Positions 17,882-26,496 of a stretch of 64,000 nucleotides of DNA are shown here, piece after piece; the stretch's first letter is position 1, and each line of letters begins with the position of its first letter. The notes under the pieces were generated by a model, which saw nothing but the letters and a program-made list of their open reading frames with translations, searched no databases and was not told the origin of the DNA. This DNA is from an uncultured Methylococcaceae bacterium (lineage in GTDB: Bacteria > Pseudomonadota > Gammaproteobacteria > Methylococcales > Methylomonadaceae). Made by a program: the position numbers and the translations under genes. Location: the NCBI GenBank assembly GCA_903945605.1, contig CAJAWH010000067.1:1-64000 (forward strand). The letters are read 5' to 3'.

Positions 17882-19234
17882 ATGACCCACAACCCCACCC
17901 TTGTTGCCCGTGATCTTGCCGTGCTTTGGCATCCTTGCACGCAAATGAAAGACCATGAAACCATTCCGCTTATGCCCATTAAAAAAGCCCAAGGGGTATG
18001 GCTGGAAGATTTTGACGGCAACCGCTATCTTGATGCGATCAGTTCGTGGTGGGTCAATTTGTTTGGCCACGCCAATCCCTATATCAATGCCGCCATTAAA
18101 GACCAACTGGACCAGCTGGAGCAGGTGATTTTTGCGGGCTTTAGTCATGAACCCGCCATTACTTTGGCGGAGCAATTAGTTACGCTGGCCCCTGCCGGGC
18201 TGGAACGGTGTTTTTTTGCCGATAACGGTTCGGCGGCGGTGGAGGTGGCCTTAAAGATGAGCTTCCATTATTGGCTTAATTGCCAGCAGCCGCAAAAAAC
18301 CCGCTTTATCACCTTGGAGAACAGTTATCACGGCGAGACCTTAGGGGCCTTGGCGGTCGGCAATGTCGCCTTGTACAAACAGACTTATGCGCCGCTGTTA
18401 ATGGACGTGATCACCGTGCCTGGGCCGGATTGCTACCACCGTGAAGCTGGGGAGTCTTGGGCGGATTACAGCACCCGCCGCTTTGCACTGATGGAGCAAA
18501 CGCTGGCTGAGCAGGCTGGCAATGTCTGTGCAGTGATTATTGAACCACTGGTGCAATGTGCGGGCGGGATGCGCATGTATGATCCGGTTTATCTCACATT
18601 GTTGCGCCAAGCCTGCGACAAATACCAAGTGCACTTGATAGCCGATGAAATTGCCGTGGGCTTCGGGCGTAGCGGCACGCTGTTTGCCTGTGAACAAGCA
18701 GCAATCAGGCCTGATTTTATGTGCCTGTCCAAAGGGCTGACTGGCGGTTATTTGCCTTTGGCGGCAGTGCTGACCACGGCGGCTGTCTATCAGGCGTTTT
18801 ATGCCGATTATAATGCCGGTAGGGGGTTTTTGCACTCGCACAGTTACACTGGCAATGCCTTGGCTTGCCGTGCCGGGGTGGCCACGCTGGCGTTATTTGA
18901 GCGGTACGGCACGCTCAACAACAACAAACTATTGGCACACACATTGGCTAAGGTGACGGAACGTTTCCACGACCACCCGCACATTGCCGAAGTGCGCCAA
19001 ACCGGTATGATTTTGGCATTGGAACTGGTCAAAAACAAGCATTCCCGCCAGCCTTACCCTTGGCAAGAACGGCGCGGCATTAAAATCTACCAATACGCGC
19101 TGGGCAAGGGGGTGTTGCTCCGGCCCTTGGGCAATGTGGTTTATTTTATGCCGCCTTATGTCATCAGTGCCTCAGAATTGCAGTATATGGCTGATGTTGC
19201 TTGGGATGCCATCCAATATGCCATTAAGGAGTGA
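17882..19234 (+). CDS. bioA: Adenosylmethionine-8-amino-7-oxononanoate aminotransferase
   Basis: A 450-residue PLP enzyme of biotin synthesis that converts KAPA to DAPA with S-adenosylmethionine as amino donor. Fold-type I signatures: DAISSWWVNLFGHANP, ADNGSAAVEVALKM, IADEIAVGFGRSG (PLP Asp) and SKGLTGG with Schiff-base Lys284. Where the E. coli enzyme has WHPYTSM, this has WHPCTQM, so the active-site Tyr17 equivalent is Cys19. No other bio gene is nearby; it overlaps the end region of rsmE's leader and probably shares its transcript. Confidence 0.94.
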   Translation: MTHNPTLVARDLAVLWHPCTQMKDHETIPLMPIKKAQGVWLEDFDGNRYLDAISSWWVNLFGHANPYINAAIKDQLDQLEQVIFAGFSHEPAITLAEQLVTLAPAGLERCFFADNGSAAVEVALKMSFHYWLNCQQPQKTRFITLENSYHGETLGALAVGNVALYKQTYAPLLMDVITVPGPDCYHREAGESWADYSTRRFALMEQTLAEQAGNVCAVIIEPLVQCAGGMRMYDPVYLTLLRQACDKYQVHLIADEIAVGFGRSGTLFACEQAAIRPDFMCLSKGLTGGYLPLAAVLTTAAVYQAFYADYNAGRGFLHSHSYTGNALACRAGVATLALFERYGTLNNNKLLAHTLAKVTERFHDHPHIAEVRQTGMILALELVKNKHSRQPYPWQERRGIKIYQYALGKGVLLRPLGNVVYFMPPYVISASELQYMADVAWDAIQYAIKE

Positions 19235-19242
19235 CCCTTACC

Positions 19243-19974
19243 ATGCGTGTTTCAAGGCTCTATGTGCCGCTTGCTTTGATGAAAAACCAGTCCATCGAAC
19301 TGGATGACGACAGCGCCCACTATATCCGCACAGTATTGCGCTTAAAGAAAGACCAGACAATTATGTTATTTAACGGCACGGGAGGCGAGTTTTTGTGCAC
19401 GCTGACCGAAATTAGCCGCAAAACCGTTATGGCAAGTGTCGGGGCGTGGCACGACCGCACGGTGGAATCGCCATTATCGGTCACGCTGGGCCTAGGCATT
19501 TCACGCGGCGACCGCATGGATTGGGCAGTGCAAAAATCGGTGGAGCTGGGTGTCCGGCATATTACCCCATTACTCACTGAACGCTGTGTAGTGCACTTTA
19601 AGGACGACAAAAAAGAGTTGCGCTTGCAGCATTGGCAAAAAATTGCCCAACATGCCTGCGAGCAAAGCGGACGGACAATCCTGCCTGCCTTTGGCAAGAT
19701 TGAGCAGTTAGGCGTTTGGGCCGACCAGCAGCAAGGCTTAAAAATCTTTCTTGACCCTTATGCCGAGCAACCCTTACACGCATTGACACCGGACACTTTA
19801 CAGGTGACTTTGTTGGCGGGGCCGGAAGGGGGCTTTTCTGAGGCAGAACGTGAGCTTGCCCAAAACGCGGGGTTTATCCCGGTGCGTTTGGGGGGGCGCA
19901 TTTTACGCACGGAAACAGCGGCCCTGAGCGCCTTGGCGGCGGTACAAACCTTATGGGGGGATTTTGCCCAATGA
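19243..19974 (+). CDS. rsmE: 16S rRNA (uracil-1498-N3)-methyltransferase
   Basis: A 243-residue SPOUT-family methyltransferase that methylates U1498 of 16S rRNA. Begins MRVSRLYVP and carries the N-terminal PUA-like part (DDSAHYIRTVLRLKKDQTI). The SPOUT knot motifs are LLAGPEGGFSEAE and LGGRILRTETAALSAL near the C-terminus. ATG at 19243 is preferred because AAGGAG lies at 19226-19231, about 11 bases ahead; GTG at 19231 would overlap bioA. Stop overlaps the next start (ATGA). Confidence 0.95.
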   Translation: MRVSRLYVPLALMKNQSIELDDDSAHYIRTVLRLKKDQTIMLFNGTGGEFLCTLTEISRKTVMASVGAWHDRTVESPLSVTLGLGISRGDRMDWAVQKSVELGVRHITPLLTERCVVHFKDDKKELRLQHWQKIAQHACEQSGRTILPAFGKIEQLGVWADQQQGLKIFLDPYAEQPLHALTPDTLQVTLLAGPEGGFSEAERELAQNAGFIPVRLGGRILRTETAALSALAAVQTLWGDFAQ

Positions 19975-20876
19975 TGCGTTATCTGGCTGTGTTGCTGCCG
20001 CTCGTGGTATTACTGGTCGCCATGGTATTGGCCTGCTTGCTGGGTTACATAATTTATGTGATTGCAGTCACGCTTGGCGACCCCCCGCCCTTGCGTAAAA
20101 TCATCAGCAAAACCACTCTAGCGTTATTGGTGCTGAGCATTTTCCCATTGACGGCTTACCTGAAAATGGACAAAACCGCACTGGGTTTTGCTCCAACAGC
20201 ATGGTTTTTAAAGCAATTGCTGCAAGGCTTTGTGTTAGGGGGCAGTACGCTATTGCCGGTGTTTGTGGTGCTGTTCGCCCTTGACATACAGGTGCTGGAC
20301 ACCTCGCAACCCTGGACTGCCGTTTGGCTATTGAAAAAAACCAGCGTATCGTTACTGCTTGCCCTGCTGATTTCTTGGCTTGAAGAACCGTTGTTCCGTG
20401 GCCTAGTCTTAATGGGGCTGGCACGGCGGCTATCTAGGGCTGCCGCAATAGTGACCAGTGCGTTTTATTATGCCGCCCTGCATTTTCTGGACAGCAAAAC
20501 CGAACCGCCCGCACAAGACATTAACCTGCTAAGCGGCTTCAAATTACTGGCAGAAGCGTTCGCCAATTTGTGCAACCCCGCCATTTATCCTGCTTTTGCA
20601 GCATTATTGATGGTTGGCATTTTCTTGGGCGTACTGCGCACGCAACGGCAAACCAGCTTGGGCTTGTGTATTGGCTGTCATACCGCCTGGGTTTGGCAAA
20701 TAAAAATGAGCAAAGCACTGGCTAACAGCAATCCCGATGCCGATTATTTTTATTTGGTCAGCCCTTATGATGGGGTGGTGGGGTATCTGGTTGCAGCTTG
20801 GTTGTTACTGGTGCTGGCTGGCTATGGCGGTTGGCAATGCCTTAGGCACAGCAAAACCCGCCAAACAGGTATTTGA
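19971..20876 (+). CDS. CPBP family intramembrane metalloprotease
   Basis: A 301-residue polytopic membrane protein (about seven or eight helices). The CPBP (CAAX protease/bacteriocin-processing) signature is WLEEPLFRGLVLMGLARR, with the paired glutamates and Arg, followed by AFYYAALHFLDS (second motif with His) and LGLCIGCHTAWVW (third motif with His). It cleaves unknown membrane substrates. The start ATG overlaps the rsmE stop by 4 bp; a further upstream ATG lies inside rsmE. Ends 34 bp before truA. Confidence 0.87.
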   Translation: MMRYLAVLLPLVVLLVAMVLACLLGYIIYVIAVTLGDPPPLRKIISKTTLALLVLSIFPLTAYLKMDKTALGFAPTAWFLKQLLQGFVLGGSTLLPVFVVLFALDIQVLDTSQPWTAVWLLKKTSVSLLLALLISWLEEPLFRGLVLMGLARRLSRAAAIVTSAFYYAALHFLDSKTEPPAQDINLLSGFKLLAEAFANLCNPAIYPAFAALLMVGIFLGVLRTQRQTSLGLCIGCHTAWVWQIKMSKALANSNPDADYFYLVSPYDGVVGYLVAAWLLLVLAGYGGWQCLRHSKTRQTGI

Positions 20877-20910
20877 TGGCTTGTTTTAAGATAATTTTTC
20901 ATATCCCGCC

Positions 20911-21711
20911 ATGCGTATTGTTTTAGGCATAGAGTACAACGGTAGCCCTTTCCATGGTTGGCAAAGCCAAGCCCATGCCAGTAGTGTGCAATACACACTG
21001 GAGCAGGCACTGGGCAAAATCGCCCATCATCCGGTTGCCGTGCAATGTGCGGGCCGGACGGATGCCGGAGTCCATGCCTTGGAGCAAGTGGTGCATTTTG
21101 ACAGCGACGCGGTACGCCCGCTGGATGCTTGGTTGCTCGGCGGCAATAGCCAGTTGCCGGATGATGTGCGGATTTTGTGGGTGCAACCCGCCATAGGTGA
21201 TTTCCATGCCCGTTACAGCGCCATTGCACGCTTTTACCGCTATGTCATTTGCAATCGCCGGGTCAAATCGGCCTTGCGCCACCAACAAAGCACATGGTGT
21301 TACGCGCCGTTGGATGCTGAAAAGATGCACCAGGCCGCGCAAGCACTGTTAGGCGAACATGACTTTTCCTCTTTCCGCGCCCAAAGCTGCGAGTCCAAAA
21401 GCCCATACCGGCAAATGCATTTTATTGAAGTGTACCGCAACGGCGACGAAGTGATTATGGATATTGCCGCCAATGCTTTTTTGCACCACATGGTCAGGAA
21501 TATTGCCGGAGTGCTGATGGCTATTGGCGCGGGCCAGCAACCGGTGACTTGGACACAATTTTTACTGGCTGCCAAAGACCGCAAACAGGCGGCCCGCACT
21601 GCGCCGCCGGAAGGCTTATATCTGGGCGGGGTGTGCTACCCCGATCACTTTGGGCTACCCAAACATGCAATTTTTGCCAGATTGCCTAAAGATGCCAAGC
21701 GTTTTGATTAA
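20911..21711 (+). CDS. truA: tRNA pseudouridine(38-40) synthase
   Basis: A 266-residue pseudouridine synthase acting on U38-U40 of many tRNAs. The catalytic Asp51 is in CAGRTDAGVHALEQVV. MRIVLGIEYNGSPFHGWQ at the N-terminus and ANAFLHHMVRNIAGVLMAIG near the C-terminus are standard family segments. Length is typical. Same direction as bioA-rsmE-CPBP. An imperfect inverted repeat (acaagctaa 21714-21722 with ttagcttgt 21754-21762) follows the stop. Confidence 0.96.
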   Translation: MRIVLGIEYNGSPFHGWQSQAHASSVQYTLEQALGKIAHHPVAVQCAGRTDAGVHALEQVVHFDSDAVRPLDAWLLGGNSQLPDDVRILWVQPAIGDFHARYSAIARFYRYVICNRRVKSALRHQQSTWCYAPLDAEKMHQAAQALLGEHDFSSFRAQSCESKSPYRQMHFIEVYRNGDEVIMDIAANAFLHHMVRNIAGVLMAIGAGQQPVTWTQFLLAAKDRKQAARTAPPEGLYLGGVCYPDHFGLPKHAIFARLPKDAKRFD

Positions 21712-21841
21712 AGACAAGCTAATGTCGCTCGGAATGGGGATGCTTGACCAAGCTTAGCTTGTAATGGCTTTAAAGAAACCGCTATAGTTATAGCGTAGCT
21801 TTTCCGTTTAACCCATCCATATTTTTATCGGGCCCGACATT

Positions 21842-22492
21842 ATGAACTCTTATTTATCATTCCAAATACACGGCGGCGCCGATCATGGCGGCGGCATAAT
21901 CGAAACTGTTTCTGAGTTATTGACTTTTTTTGAAGGGCTGACCGCACAAGGCCCAGGCGGCTTTTCTCAGGCCATCTTGCCCGGCATTGCCGGTATGAGC
22001 AATATCCACCCCTTGCTGGTGCACTTCCCTATTGCTTTGTTAACGCTTTTTTTTATTGTGGATATGTCCGGCACGCTGGGCGGCAAAGCGCAATGGCGCC
22101 AAACAGCCAGCTTTTTGCTATATTCCGGTACGCTCGCCGCAACATTCACCGTGCTGGCTGGCTTTGCCGCCGCCGACACTGTGGCGCATGGTGAAAATGT
22201 CCATGAGATTATGGAACGCCATGAACATCTGGGCATATCCATCTTATCATTAGCGGCTGGTTTGTCAGCGTGGCGGTTAAAACACCACGGGGTTCTCACA
22301 GGTGCGGGCAATGTACTATTTTTGCTGCTATCGGCTTTATTGTGCCTTATTTTGGCATTCGGCGCCGACTTGGGCGGGCTGATGGTCTATCAGTACGGTG
22401 TCGCGGTAAAACCAGGGGCTGCCATAGCCAACTTTGGCGAAGCGGGGCAAAGCCATCATCACACTGAAGAACTGCCGGACAATGTCTTTTAA
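21842..22492 (+). CDS. DUF2231 membrane protein
   Basis: A 216-residue membrane protein with a soluble Gly-rich N-terminus of about 55 residues, then four helices. The DUF2231 hallmark [19 protein letters not shown] is present, plus the conserved RHEHLGIS loop and the [16 protein letters not shown] segment. Function unknown; related proteins are linked to heme or redox modules. Histidine-rich ends ([16 protein letters not shown]) suggest metal contact but prove nothing. A perfect 7-bp palindrome (21780-21795, cgctata/tatagcg) in its upstream region could be an operator. Confidence 0.85.
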   Translation: MNSYLSFQIHGGADHGGGIIETVSELLTFFEGLTAQGPGGFSQAILPGIAGMSNIHPLLVHFPIALLTLFFIVDMSGTLGGKAQWRQTASFLLYSGTLAATFTVLAGFAAADTVAHGENVHEIMERHEHLGISILSLAAGLSAWRLKHHGVLTGAGNVLFLLLSALLCLILAFGADLGGLMVYQYGVAVKPGAAIANFGEAGQSHHHTEELPDNVF

Positions 22493-22946
22493 CGGTAACA
22501 GCAACTAACAAGCAAGCATTTCTTACAGGCAATAAAAAGCCCGCATAAAGCGGGCGCGTTGGTTTTATTATTATTAGTGTACAAGGCTGTGTACTGTCCA
22601 ACAATTAAGTTGCTTAATTATTATTGTTATATGAGCCACTTAAGACTCTCCCTCCCCCTTTCTGGCTAGTGGTTAAACCAACCATTCTCTCTAAAAGGTG
22701 GCGTATTCTATATCCAAAAATTCCACCACGTCCAACAATTAAGCAATTTTTCTGAAAAAATTAATTGTACGTTAAAAAAACACTGTAAATACGAATAGTT
22801 AACACTTATCGCTTTACTGTCAACTCCAAAACATCCGGCAACACTTGCGGTTTGTTAAGCGTCCATTCAGGTTGGTTGTGATCAGTAAAGTGGGCAGCTG
22901 CCAAACCGTTAACGGCACTACGGTTGCCCATGCGCCCCCCCTTTAT
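22493..22946. other. 454-bp intergenic region between converging genes
   Basis: No gene seen. It holds a terminator hairpin near 22539-22555. The 14-mer gtccaacaattaag occurs twice (22596-22609 and 22730-22743), and a short palindrome aattaag/cttaatt follows the first copy (22603-22619). The stretch is AT-rich (22610-22800) and could host a small RNA, but no promoter-terminator pair is convincing. Confidence 0.5.
22534..22555. terminator. Bidirectional terminator between DUF2231 and bepA
   Basis: A 6-bp GC stem (gcccgc 22539-22544, gcgggc 22550-22555) with a 5-nt loop. The minus-strand tail is five T residues; the plus-strand tail is weaker (gcgttggtttta). Forty-odd bases after the DUF2231 stop and about 390 bases after the bepA stop. 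Confidence 0.65.
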
Positions 22947-24410
22947 CTACTGGCGACGTCGCTCATGCTCTTCCTGGGTGTGCAGAAAATGCAGGCGCTC
23001 TTCCAGAATTGCCGCCAAATAAGCATCCACCCCTTTGGATTTTTGCGCCAAGTGGATTTGCATAATGGCTTCACGGATTTGTCCGGTGGCGTAATAATAC
23101 TCAGCAATATAGCGGTGCGATTCTGCTGGCTGGTTTAATTTGCTGTAAATTTCCGACAATATTTCCCAATAAACAGGCTGGCTTTTGGTTTCTTCGCTGA
23201 GCGCCTGCAAATTGTTTTTAGCCGCGTCCACTTGGTTGGTTTTCAATAAGGCACTGATGTACTGCAGCTTGACCTCTTGGTTTTCAGGATACTTTGCCGA
23301 CAATTTTTGATAACGCTTCAACGCCGTCGGGAAGTCGTTCTGTTCTTGGGCATTACGTGCCAGTGCAGTGGCATATTGGGGTTGGTCCGGATATTTTTGC
23401 ACTAAAGATTGTAAGATAGCTTCCGCTTCCTTAAATTTTTCTAAAGCCGTTTCGCTCAAGGCAAGCCCATATTGGTCAACCATGCGCTGCTCTTCCGTGC
23501 CTTGCTGCAAACGCGATTTAAAATACTGGGCGGCTTCAGCCTTATGGGTTACGGTCAAAACCCGCAGCTTGGCTTTCGCCAGCTGATACGCCAAAGAATC
23601 GGGGTATTGCTTGTAAGGGTAAGTCTCGGCCCTGCCCCGGCTATCGGAAATACGTGCCGTGGTCACGGGATGGGTACGCAAAAATTCGGGGATATTGTTG
23701 CCTAAATAACGGCTGGCTTGCTGCAAACGCTCAAAAAAGGTCGGCATACTACGCGGGTCGAAATGTGATGCCGCTAAAGTCTGCATCCCTACCCTGTCCG
23801 CCTCTTCTTCATTGGCGCGGGTAAAATCAATCTGGAACTGCACGCTACCGGCCTGAATGGCCATAATCGCCGCCTGCCCCGCCATAGGCGATTGTGTACC
23901 CAGTAAAATGGCCGCCAGTGTGGCAGCCATAGACGGAATCGACAACCTGCCCTGGGCTTCGGCAGCACGGTATAAATGCCGCTGGGTGACGTGGGCAATT
24001 TCGTGGCCCATCACCGAAGCCAATTCGCTTTCTTCTTCGGTGATCAAAATCAACCCGGAATTGACACCGATATAGCCGCCAGGGCCGGCAAACGCGTTGA
24101 CATCATTTTCCATCACCACAAAAAAATGAAAGCGTTGGTTGGGCAGGTCGCTATTGGCAACCAGTTTTTCACCTATGGCCTGGATATATTCCTGAATCTC
24201 AGGGTCTTGACTGATTTCGATTTGCGAATGCAAACTACGGAAGAACGCCTCGCCCAGCTCTTTTTCTTCCACGGGCGTGAGCAATGTGCCGGACGAATCA
24301 CCCAAGTCGGGCAATTCAATTTTAGAAATGTCAACCGACCCCGCCGGCATCGAAAATAAGGCCAAGCTTAACGCTAAAACCAGCGCGGAAGGCCTACAAT
24401 GCTTGCCCAT
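22947..24410 (-). CDS. bepA: M48 metalloprotease with TPR repeats, BepA-like
   Basis: A 487-residue periplasmic protease and chaperone that helps assemble or degrade LptD and other outer-membrane proteins. The signal peptide runs MGKHCRPSALVLALSLALFS. The zinc site is HEIAH, preceded by ITEEESELASVMG, with the third ligand region in ANEEEADRVGMQTLA. The C-terminal half is a set of TPR helices (DFPTALKRYQKLSAKYP and similar). The start is uncertain: ATG at 24410 gives a clean signal peptide, ATG at 24455 adds 15 residues, and neither has a good ribosome-binding site. LptD and SurA are encoded 8-10 kb away, consistent with an envelope role. Confidence 0.93.
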   Translation of the reverse strand: MGKHCRPSALVLALSLALFSMPAGSVDISKIELPDLGDSSGTLLTPVEEKELGEAFFRSLHSQIEISQDPEIQEYIQAIGEKLVANSDLPNQRFHFFVVMENDVNAFAGPGGYIGVNSGLILITEEESELASVMGHEIAHVTQRHLYRAAEAQGRLSIPSMAATLAAILLGTQSPMAGQAAIMAIQAGSVQFQIDFTRANEEEADRVGMQTLAASHFDPRSMPTFFERLQQASRYLGNNIPEFLRTHPVTTARISDSRGRAETYPYKQYPDSLAYQLAKAKLRVLTVTHKAEAAQYFKSRLQQGTEEQRMVDQYGLALSETALEKFKEAEAILQSLVQKYPDQPQYATALARNAQEQNDFPTALKRYQKLSAKYPENQEVKLQYISALLKTNQVDAAKNNLQALSEETKSQPVYWEILSEIYSKLNQPAESHRYIAEYYYATGQIREAIMQIHLAQKSKGVDAYLAAILEERLHFLHTQEEHERRRQ

Positions 24411-24547
24411 CGGAAAAGAAACGGGCAGATCAGTTCCTGTATGGCATTTTTTCATTGTGCACGGGTAAATAATAAAAGTGGCATAAAATATTGCCCTATT
24501 ATAAATCAGCATAAAATTGTCCAACAAAAATATACCTAAAAACTCCC

Positions 24548-24937
24548 ATGATTTTCGCCATTCAAATTAACAGCAGCCCCTACCACAGCAATGGCGGTCA
24601 TGCCGCCTATGCCTTTGTGGTTGCCGCATTGGCCCAAGGCCATCAGATTTTTCGGGTGTTTTTCTACCACGACGGCATCTACCACGCGCTTCGCCACACC
24701 ACCCCGCCCGACGATGAAGCCAACCCGACAGCCCGCTGGAGCCAATTGGCGGCGCACCATAATCTGGACTTGGTGGTGTGCATTTCCGCAGCCCAACGGC
24801 GCGGCTTGCTGTGTGCCGACGAAGCCCACCACCAAGGCAAGCAAGATAACGACGTGGCCGATGGTTTTAGGATTTCTGGCTTAGGGCAATGGGTTGAAGC
24901 CACTTTAATGGCGGAACGTTTGGTCATTTTTGGTTAA
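24548..24937 (+). CDS. tusD: Sulfurtransferase TusD (DsrE-like)
   Basis: A 129-residue DsrE-family protein of the sulfur relay that feeds MnmA for 2-thiouridine in tRNA. The sulfur-carrying Cys78 is at exactly the E. coli TusD position, in VVCISAAQRRGL, and the C-terminus GLGQWVEATLMAERLVIFG is typical. Five bases separate it from tusC. MnmA is encoded at 44.3-45.4 kb in this window. In sulfur oxidisers the paralogue DsrE has the same fold, but no dsr genes are visible here. Confidence 0.92.
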   Translation: MIFAIQINSSPYHSNGGHAAYAFVVAALAQGHQIFRVFFYHDGIYHALRHTTPPDDEANPTARWSQLAAHHNLDLVVCISAAQRRGLLCADEAHHQGKQDNDVADGFRISGLGQWVEATLMAERLVIFG

Positions 24938-24942
24938 CACCG

Positions 24943-25299
24943 ATGAAAAGCTACCTGTTCATCATCAGCAAACCACCGCACAGCGGTATTTACGTCCAAG
25001 AAACCTTGGATATAATCTTGACCACCGCCGCTTTCGAGCAAACCGTCAGCCTGTTATTTTTGGATGATGGTGTTTTCAATCTAAAAAACCGGCAAAACCC
25101 CGACACTTCCGGCTTAAAAGACACTGCAGCCATTTTTGATGCGTTGGCACTTTATGATGTCAACGCCCTGTATATTGAATCGGAATCATTGCAGGAACGT
25201 GGCCTTAGCCCAGATGCGTTATGCTTGCCAACCGAAGCGATATGCCGAAACCAACTCAGCCAGTTTATGGGCCAGTTTTCGGTGCTTGTACCCCAGTAA
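24943..25299 (+). CDS. tusC: Sulfur relay protein TusC (DsrF-like)
   Basis: A 118-residue DsrF/TusC-type subunit, non-catalytic partner of TusD in the TusBCD heterohexamer. Begins MKSYLFIISKPPHSGIYVQE and has LLFLDDGVFNL and the C-terminal FMGQFSVLVPQ, all family-like. The expected third gene, tusB, does not follow: after the stop there is only about 40 bp before the tRNA promoter. TusB must be elsewhere or absent. Confidence 0.9.
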   Translation: MKSYLFIISKPPHSGIYVQETLDIILTTAAFEQTVSLLFLDDGVFNLKNRQNPDTSGLKDTAAIFDALALYDVNALYIESESLQERGLSPDALCLPTEAICRNQLSQFMGQFSVLVPQ

Positions 25300-25341
25300 A
25301 CAACGTCGAATGCAATTGCTCTGCGGCAATGAAAATTAACA

Positions 25342-25370
25342 TTGGCATTTTTTAAAAAATCCCGTACAAT
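25342..25370 (+). promoter_or_regulatory. Sigma-70 promoter for the tRNA cluster
   Basis: TTGGCA (25342-25347) and TACAAT (25365-25370), each one base off consensus, with the ideal 17-bp spacer, 17 bp ahead of the mature tRNA-Ala 5' end. The start site would be about 25377, giving a very short leader. Confidence 0.8.
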
Positions 25371-25387
25371 ACTCGCTCTTAACTAGA

Positions 25388-25463
25388 GGGGCCATAGCTC
25401 AATTGGTAGAGCGCAACACTGGCAGTGTTGAGGTCAGCGGTTCGATTCCGCTTGGCTCCACCA
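25388..25463 (+). tRNA. tRNA-Ala (anticodon GGC)
   Basis: A 76-nt cloverleaf with the CCA end encoded. Acceptor GGGGCCA pairs with TGGCTCC, the D stem is GCTC/GAGC, the anticodon stem CAACA/TGTTG encloses loop CTGGCAG with anticodon GGC, and the T arm contains GGTTCGATTCC. Reads GCC/GCU alanine codons. Confidence 0.95.
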
Positions 25464-25482
25464 AATCCTTAGTTAAGGCTTA

Positions 25483-25558
25483 GTCCCCATCGTCTAGCGG
25501 CCTAGGACATCGCCCTTTCACGGCGAGAACAGGGGTTCGAACCCCCTTGGGGACGCCA
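25483..25558 (+). tRNA. tRNA-Glu (anticodon TTC), copy 1
   Basis: A 76-nt cloverleaf with encoded CCA: acceptor GTCCCCA with TGGGGAC, anticodon stem CGCC/GGCG enclosing loop CTTTCAC (anticodon TTC), T arm AGGGGTTCGAACCCCC. Twenty bases after tRNA-Ala, so probably cotranscribed. Confidence 0.96.
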
Positions 25559-25682
25559 TTTTTAGCGTCTGAACATTACTTATAATGGCTTGTTGAAACA
25601 ACAGCCCAATGCTTAGCCGTATCCGTTTTTATGCTTACTCCCATTTGGATTGTCAAGCAATAGGCCGGACTAACCCGTTTTA

Positions 25683-25758
25683 GTCCCCATCGTCTAGCGG
25701 CCTAGGACATCGCCCTTTCACGGCGAGAACAGGGGTTCGAACCCCCTTGGGGACGCCA
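25683..25758 (+). tRNA. tRNA-Glu (anticodon TTC), copy 2
   Basis: Identical in all 76 bases to copy 1 and starting exactly 200 bp later. The few flanking bases (ta before, cca plus t/a after) also match, but the 124-bp spacer has no similarity to the sequence after copy 2. Confidence 0.96.
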
Positions 25759-25876
25759 TATAATAAAAGCCATTGCCTGTTTGAGTGGCTTTATTTATTC
25801 TTTCCAGCTATCATCCGCGATTCTTCAAACCAATCAGCTGAAAAACACATATTACCCTCCACTTAAACAATCATGC

Positions 25877-26285
25877 TTAATGCTTGGCTAATAATTTTTC
25901 ATGCCACAGCGCAAGCACAACATTCATTTGGTTGTTATGCCTTTTTTTCATGTCATATCCACCCGCATCCGTGAAACGTGTCCAGATTTTTTGCGGGGTG
26001 CTGTTTGCCAATGATTCATCACCGAAAAGTAGTTTTAGTGCGATTTGTGCATATTTCTTGTTATCTTCTGATGACGTATATTCCCCAAGTTCAACACCAA
26101 TAATCGCACCGATTTCAGCCAGACCGAGAAAAGCACACATTGGGCATGTTTTTTACACTAGAGGGGCTATTTGCGTATTCCTTTTCGGCTGAATTTTTCC
26201 ATGCGACATCTGGAGAACCCGCTTGGCTTGCTTCATAAGCCGCTTGTATAGCTATTTTGGCGTATTTATTTCCTTTTTCATTCAT
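25877..26285 (-). pseudogene. Small conserved protein (DUF6979-like), one-base frameshift
   Basis: Two overlapping frames form one gene. The first, from ATG 26285, reads MNEKGNKYAKIAIQAAYEAS and ANSPSSVK. The second continues CPMCAFLGLAEIGAIIG, GEYTSSEDNKKYAQIAL, then HNNQMNVVLALWHEKLLA to the stop at 25877. The join lies in a run of six T (26149-26154; six A in the coding strand). With five bases the frame is continuous, giving about 135 residues. The pattern (SPSS...CP..AFLGL.E.G, Y..S..NK.YA, HN.QM.VV.ALW) matches a family I recall as DUF6979; the name is from memory. No function known. True mutation or homopolymer sequencing error cannot be told apart here. Confidence 0.6.
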
Positions 26286-26496
26286 ACTATTGACTCTCAG
26301 TTTAATTAGTCGAGTCCGCAGATTGGAGTAATAAACTAACCTGATAAAAATCAAATGACTACTGATAAAAATGGTACTTACAAGCATATCCCTAAGCTGT
26401 AGCACAGCCTATCAGAATGCAGTAAGACGCAACAATGCCAACATATTGCGCCCCCCATGTATGGGAGTGCGCTCCAGAAGATAAATCCGCCATCAA

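Noticed and set aside
22596-22743. Repeated gtccaacaattaag motif as a possible regulatory or sRNA element
   Set aside because: Two copies in an AT-rich gap without a convincing promoter-terminator pair; recorded in the intergenic entry only.
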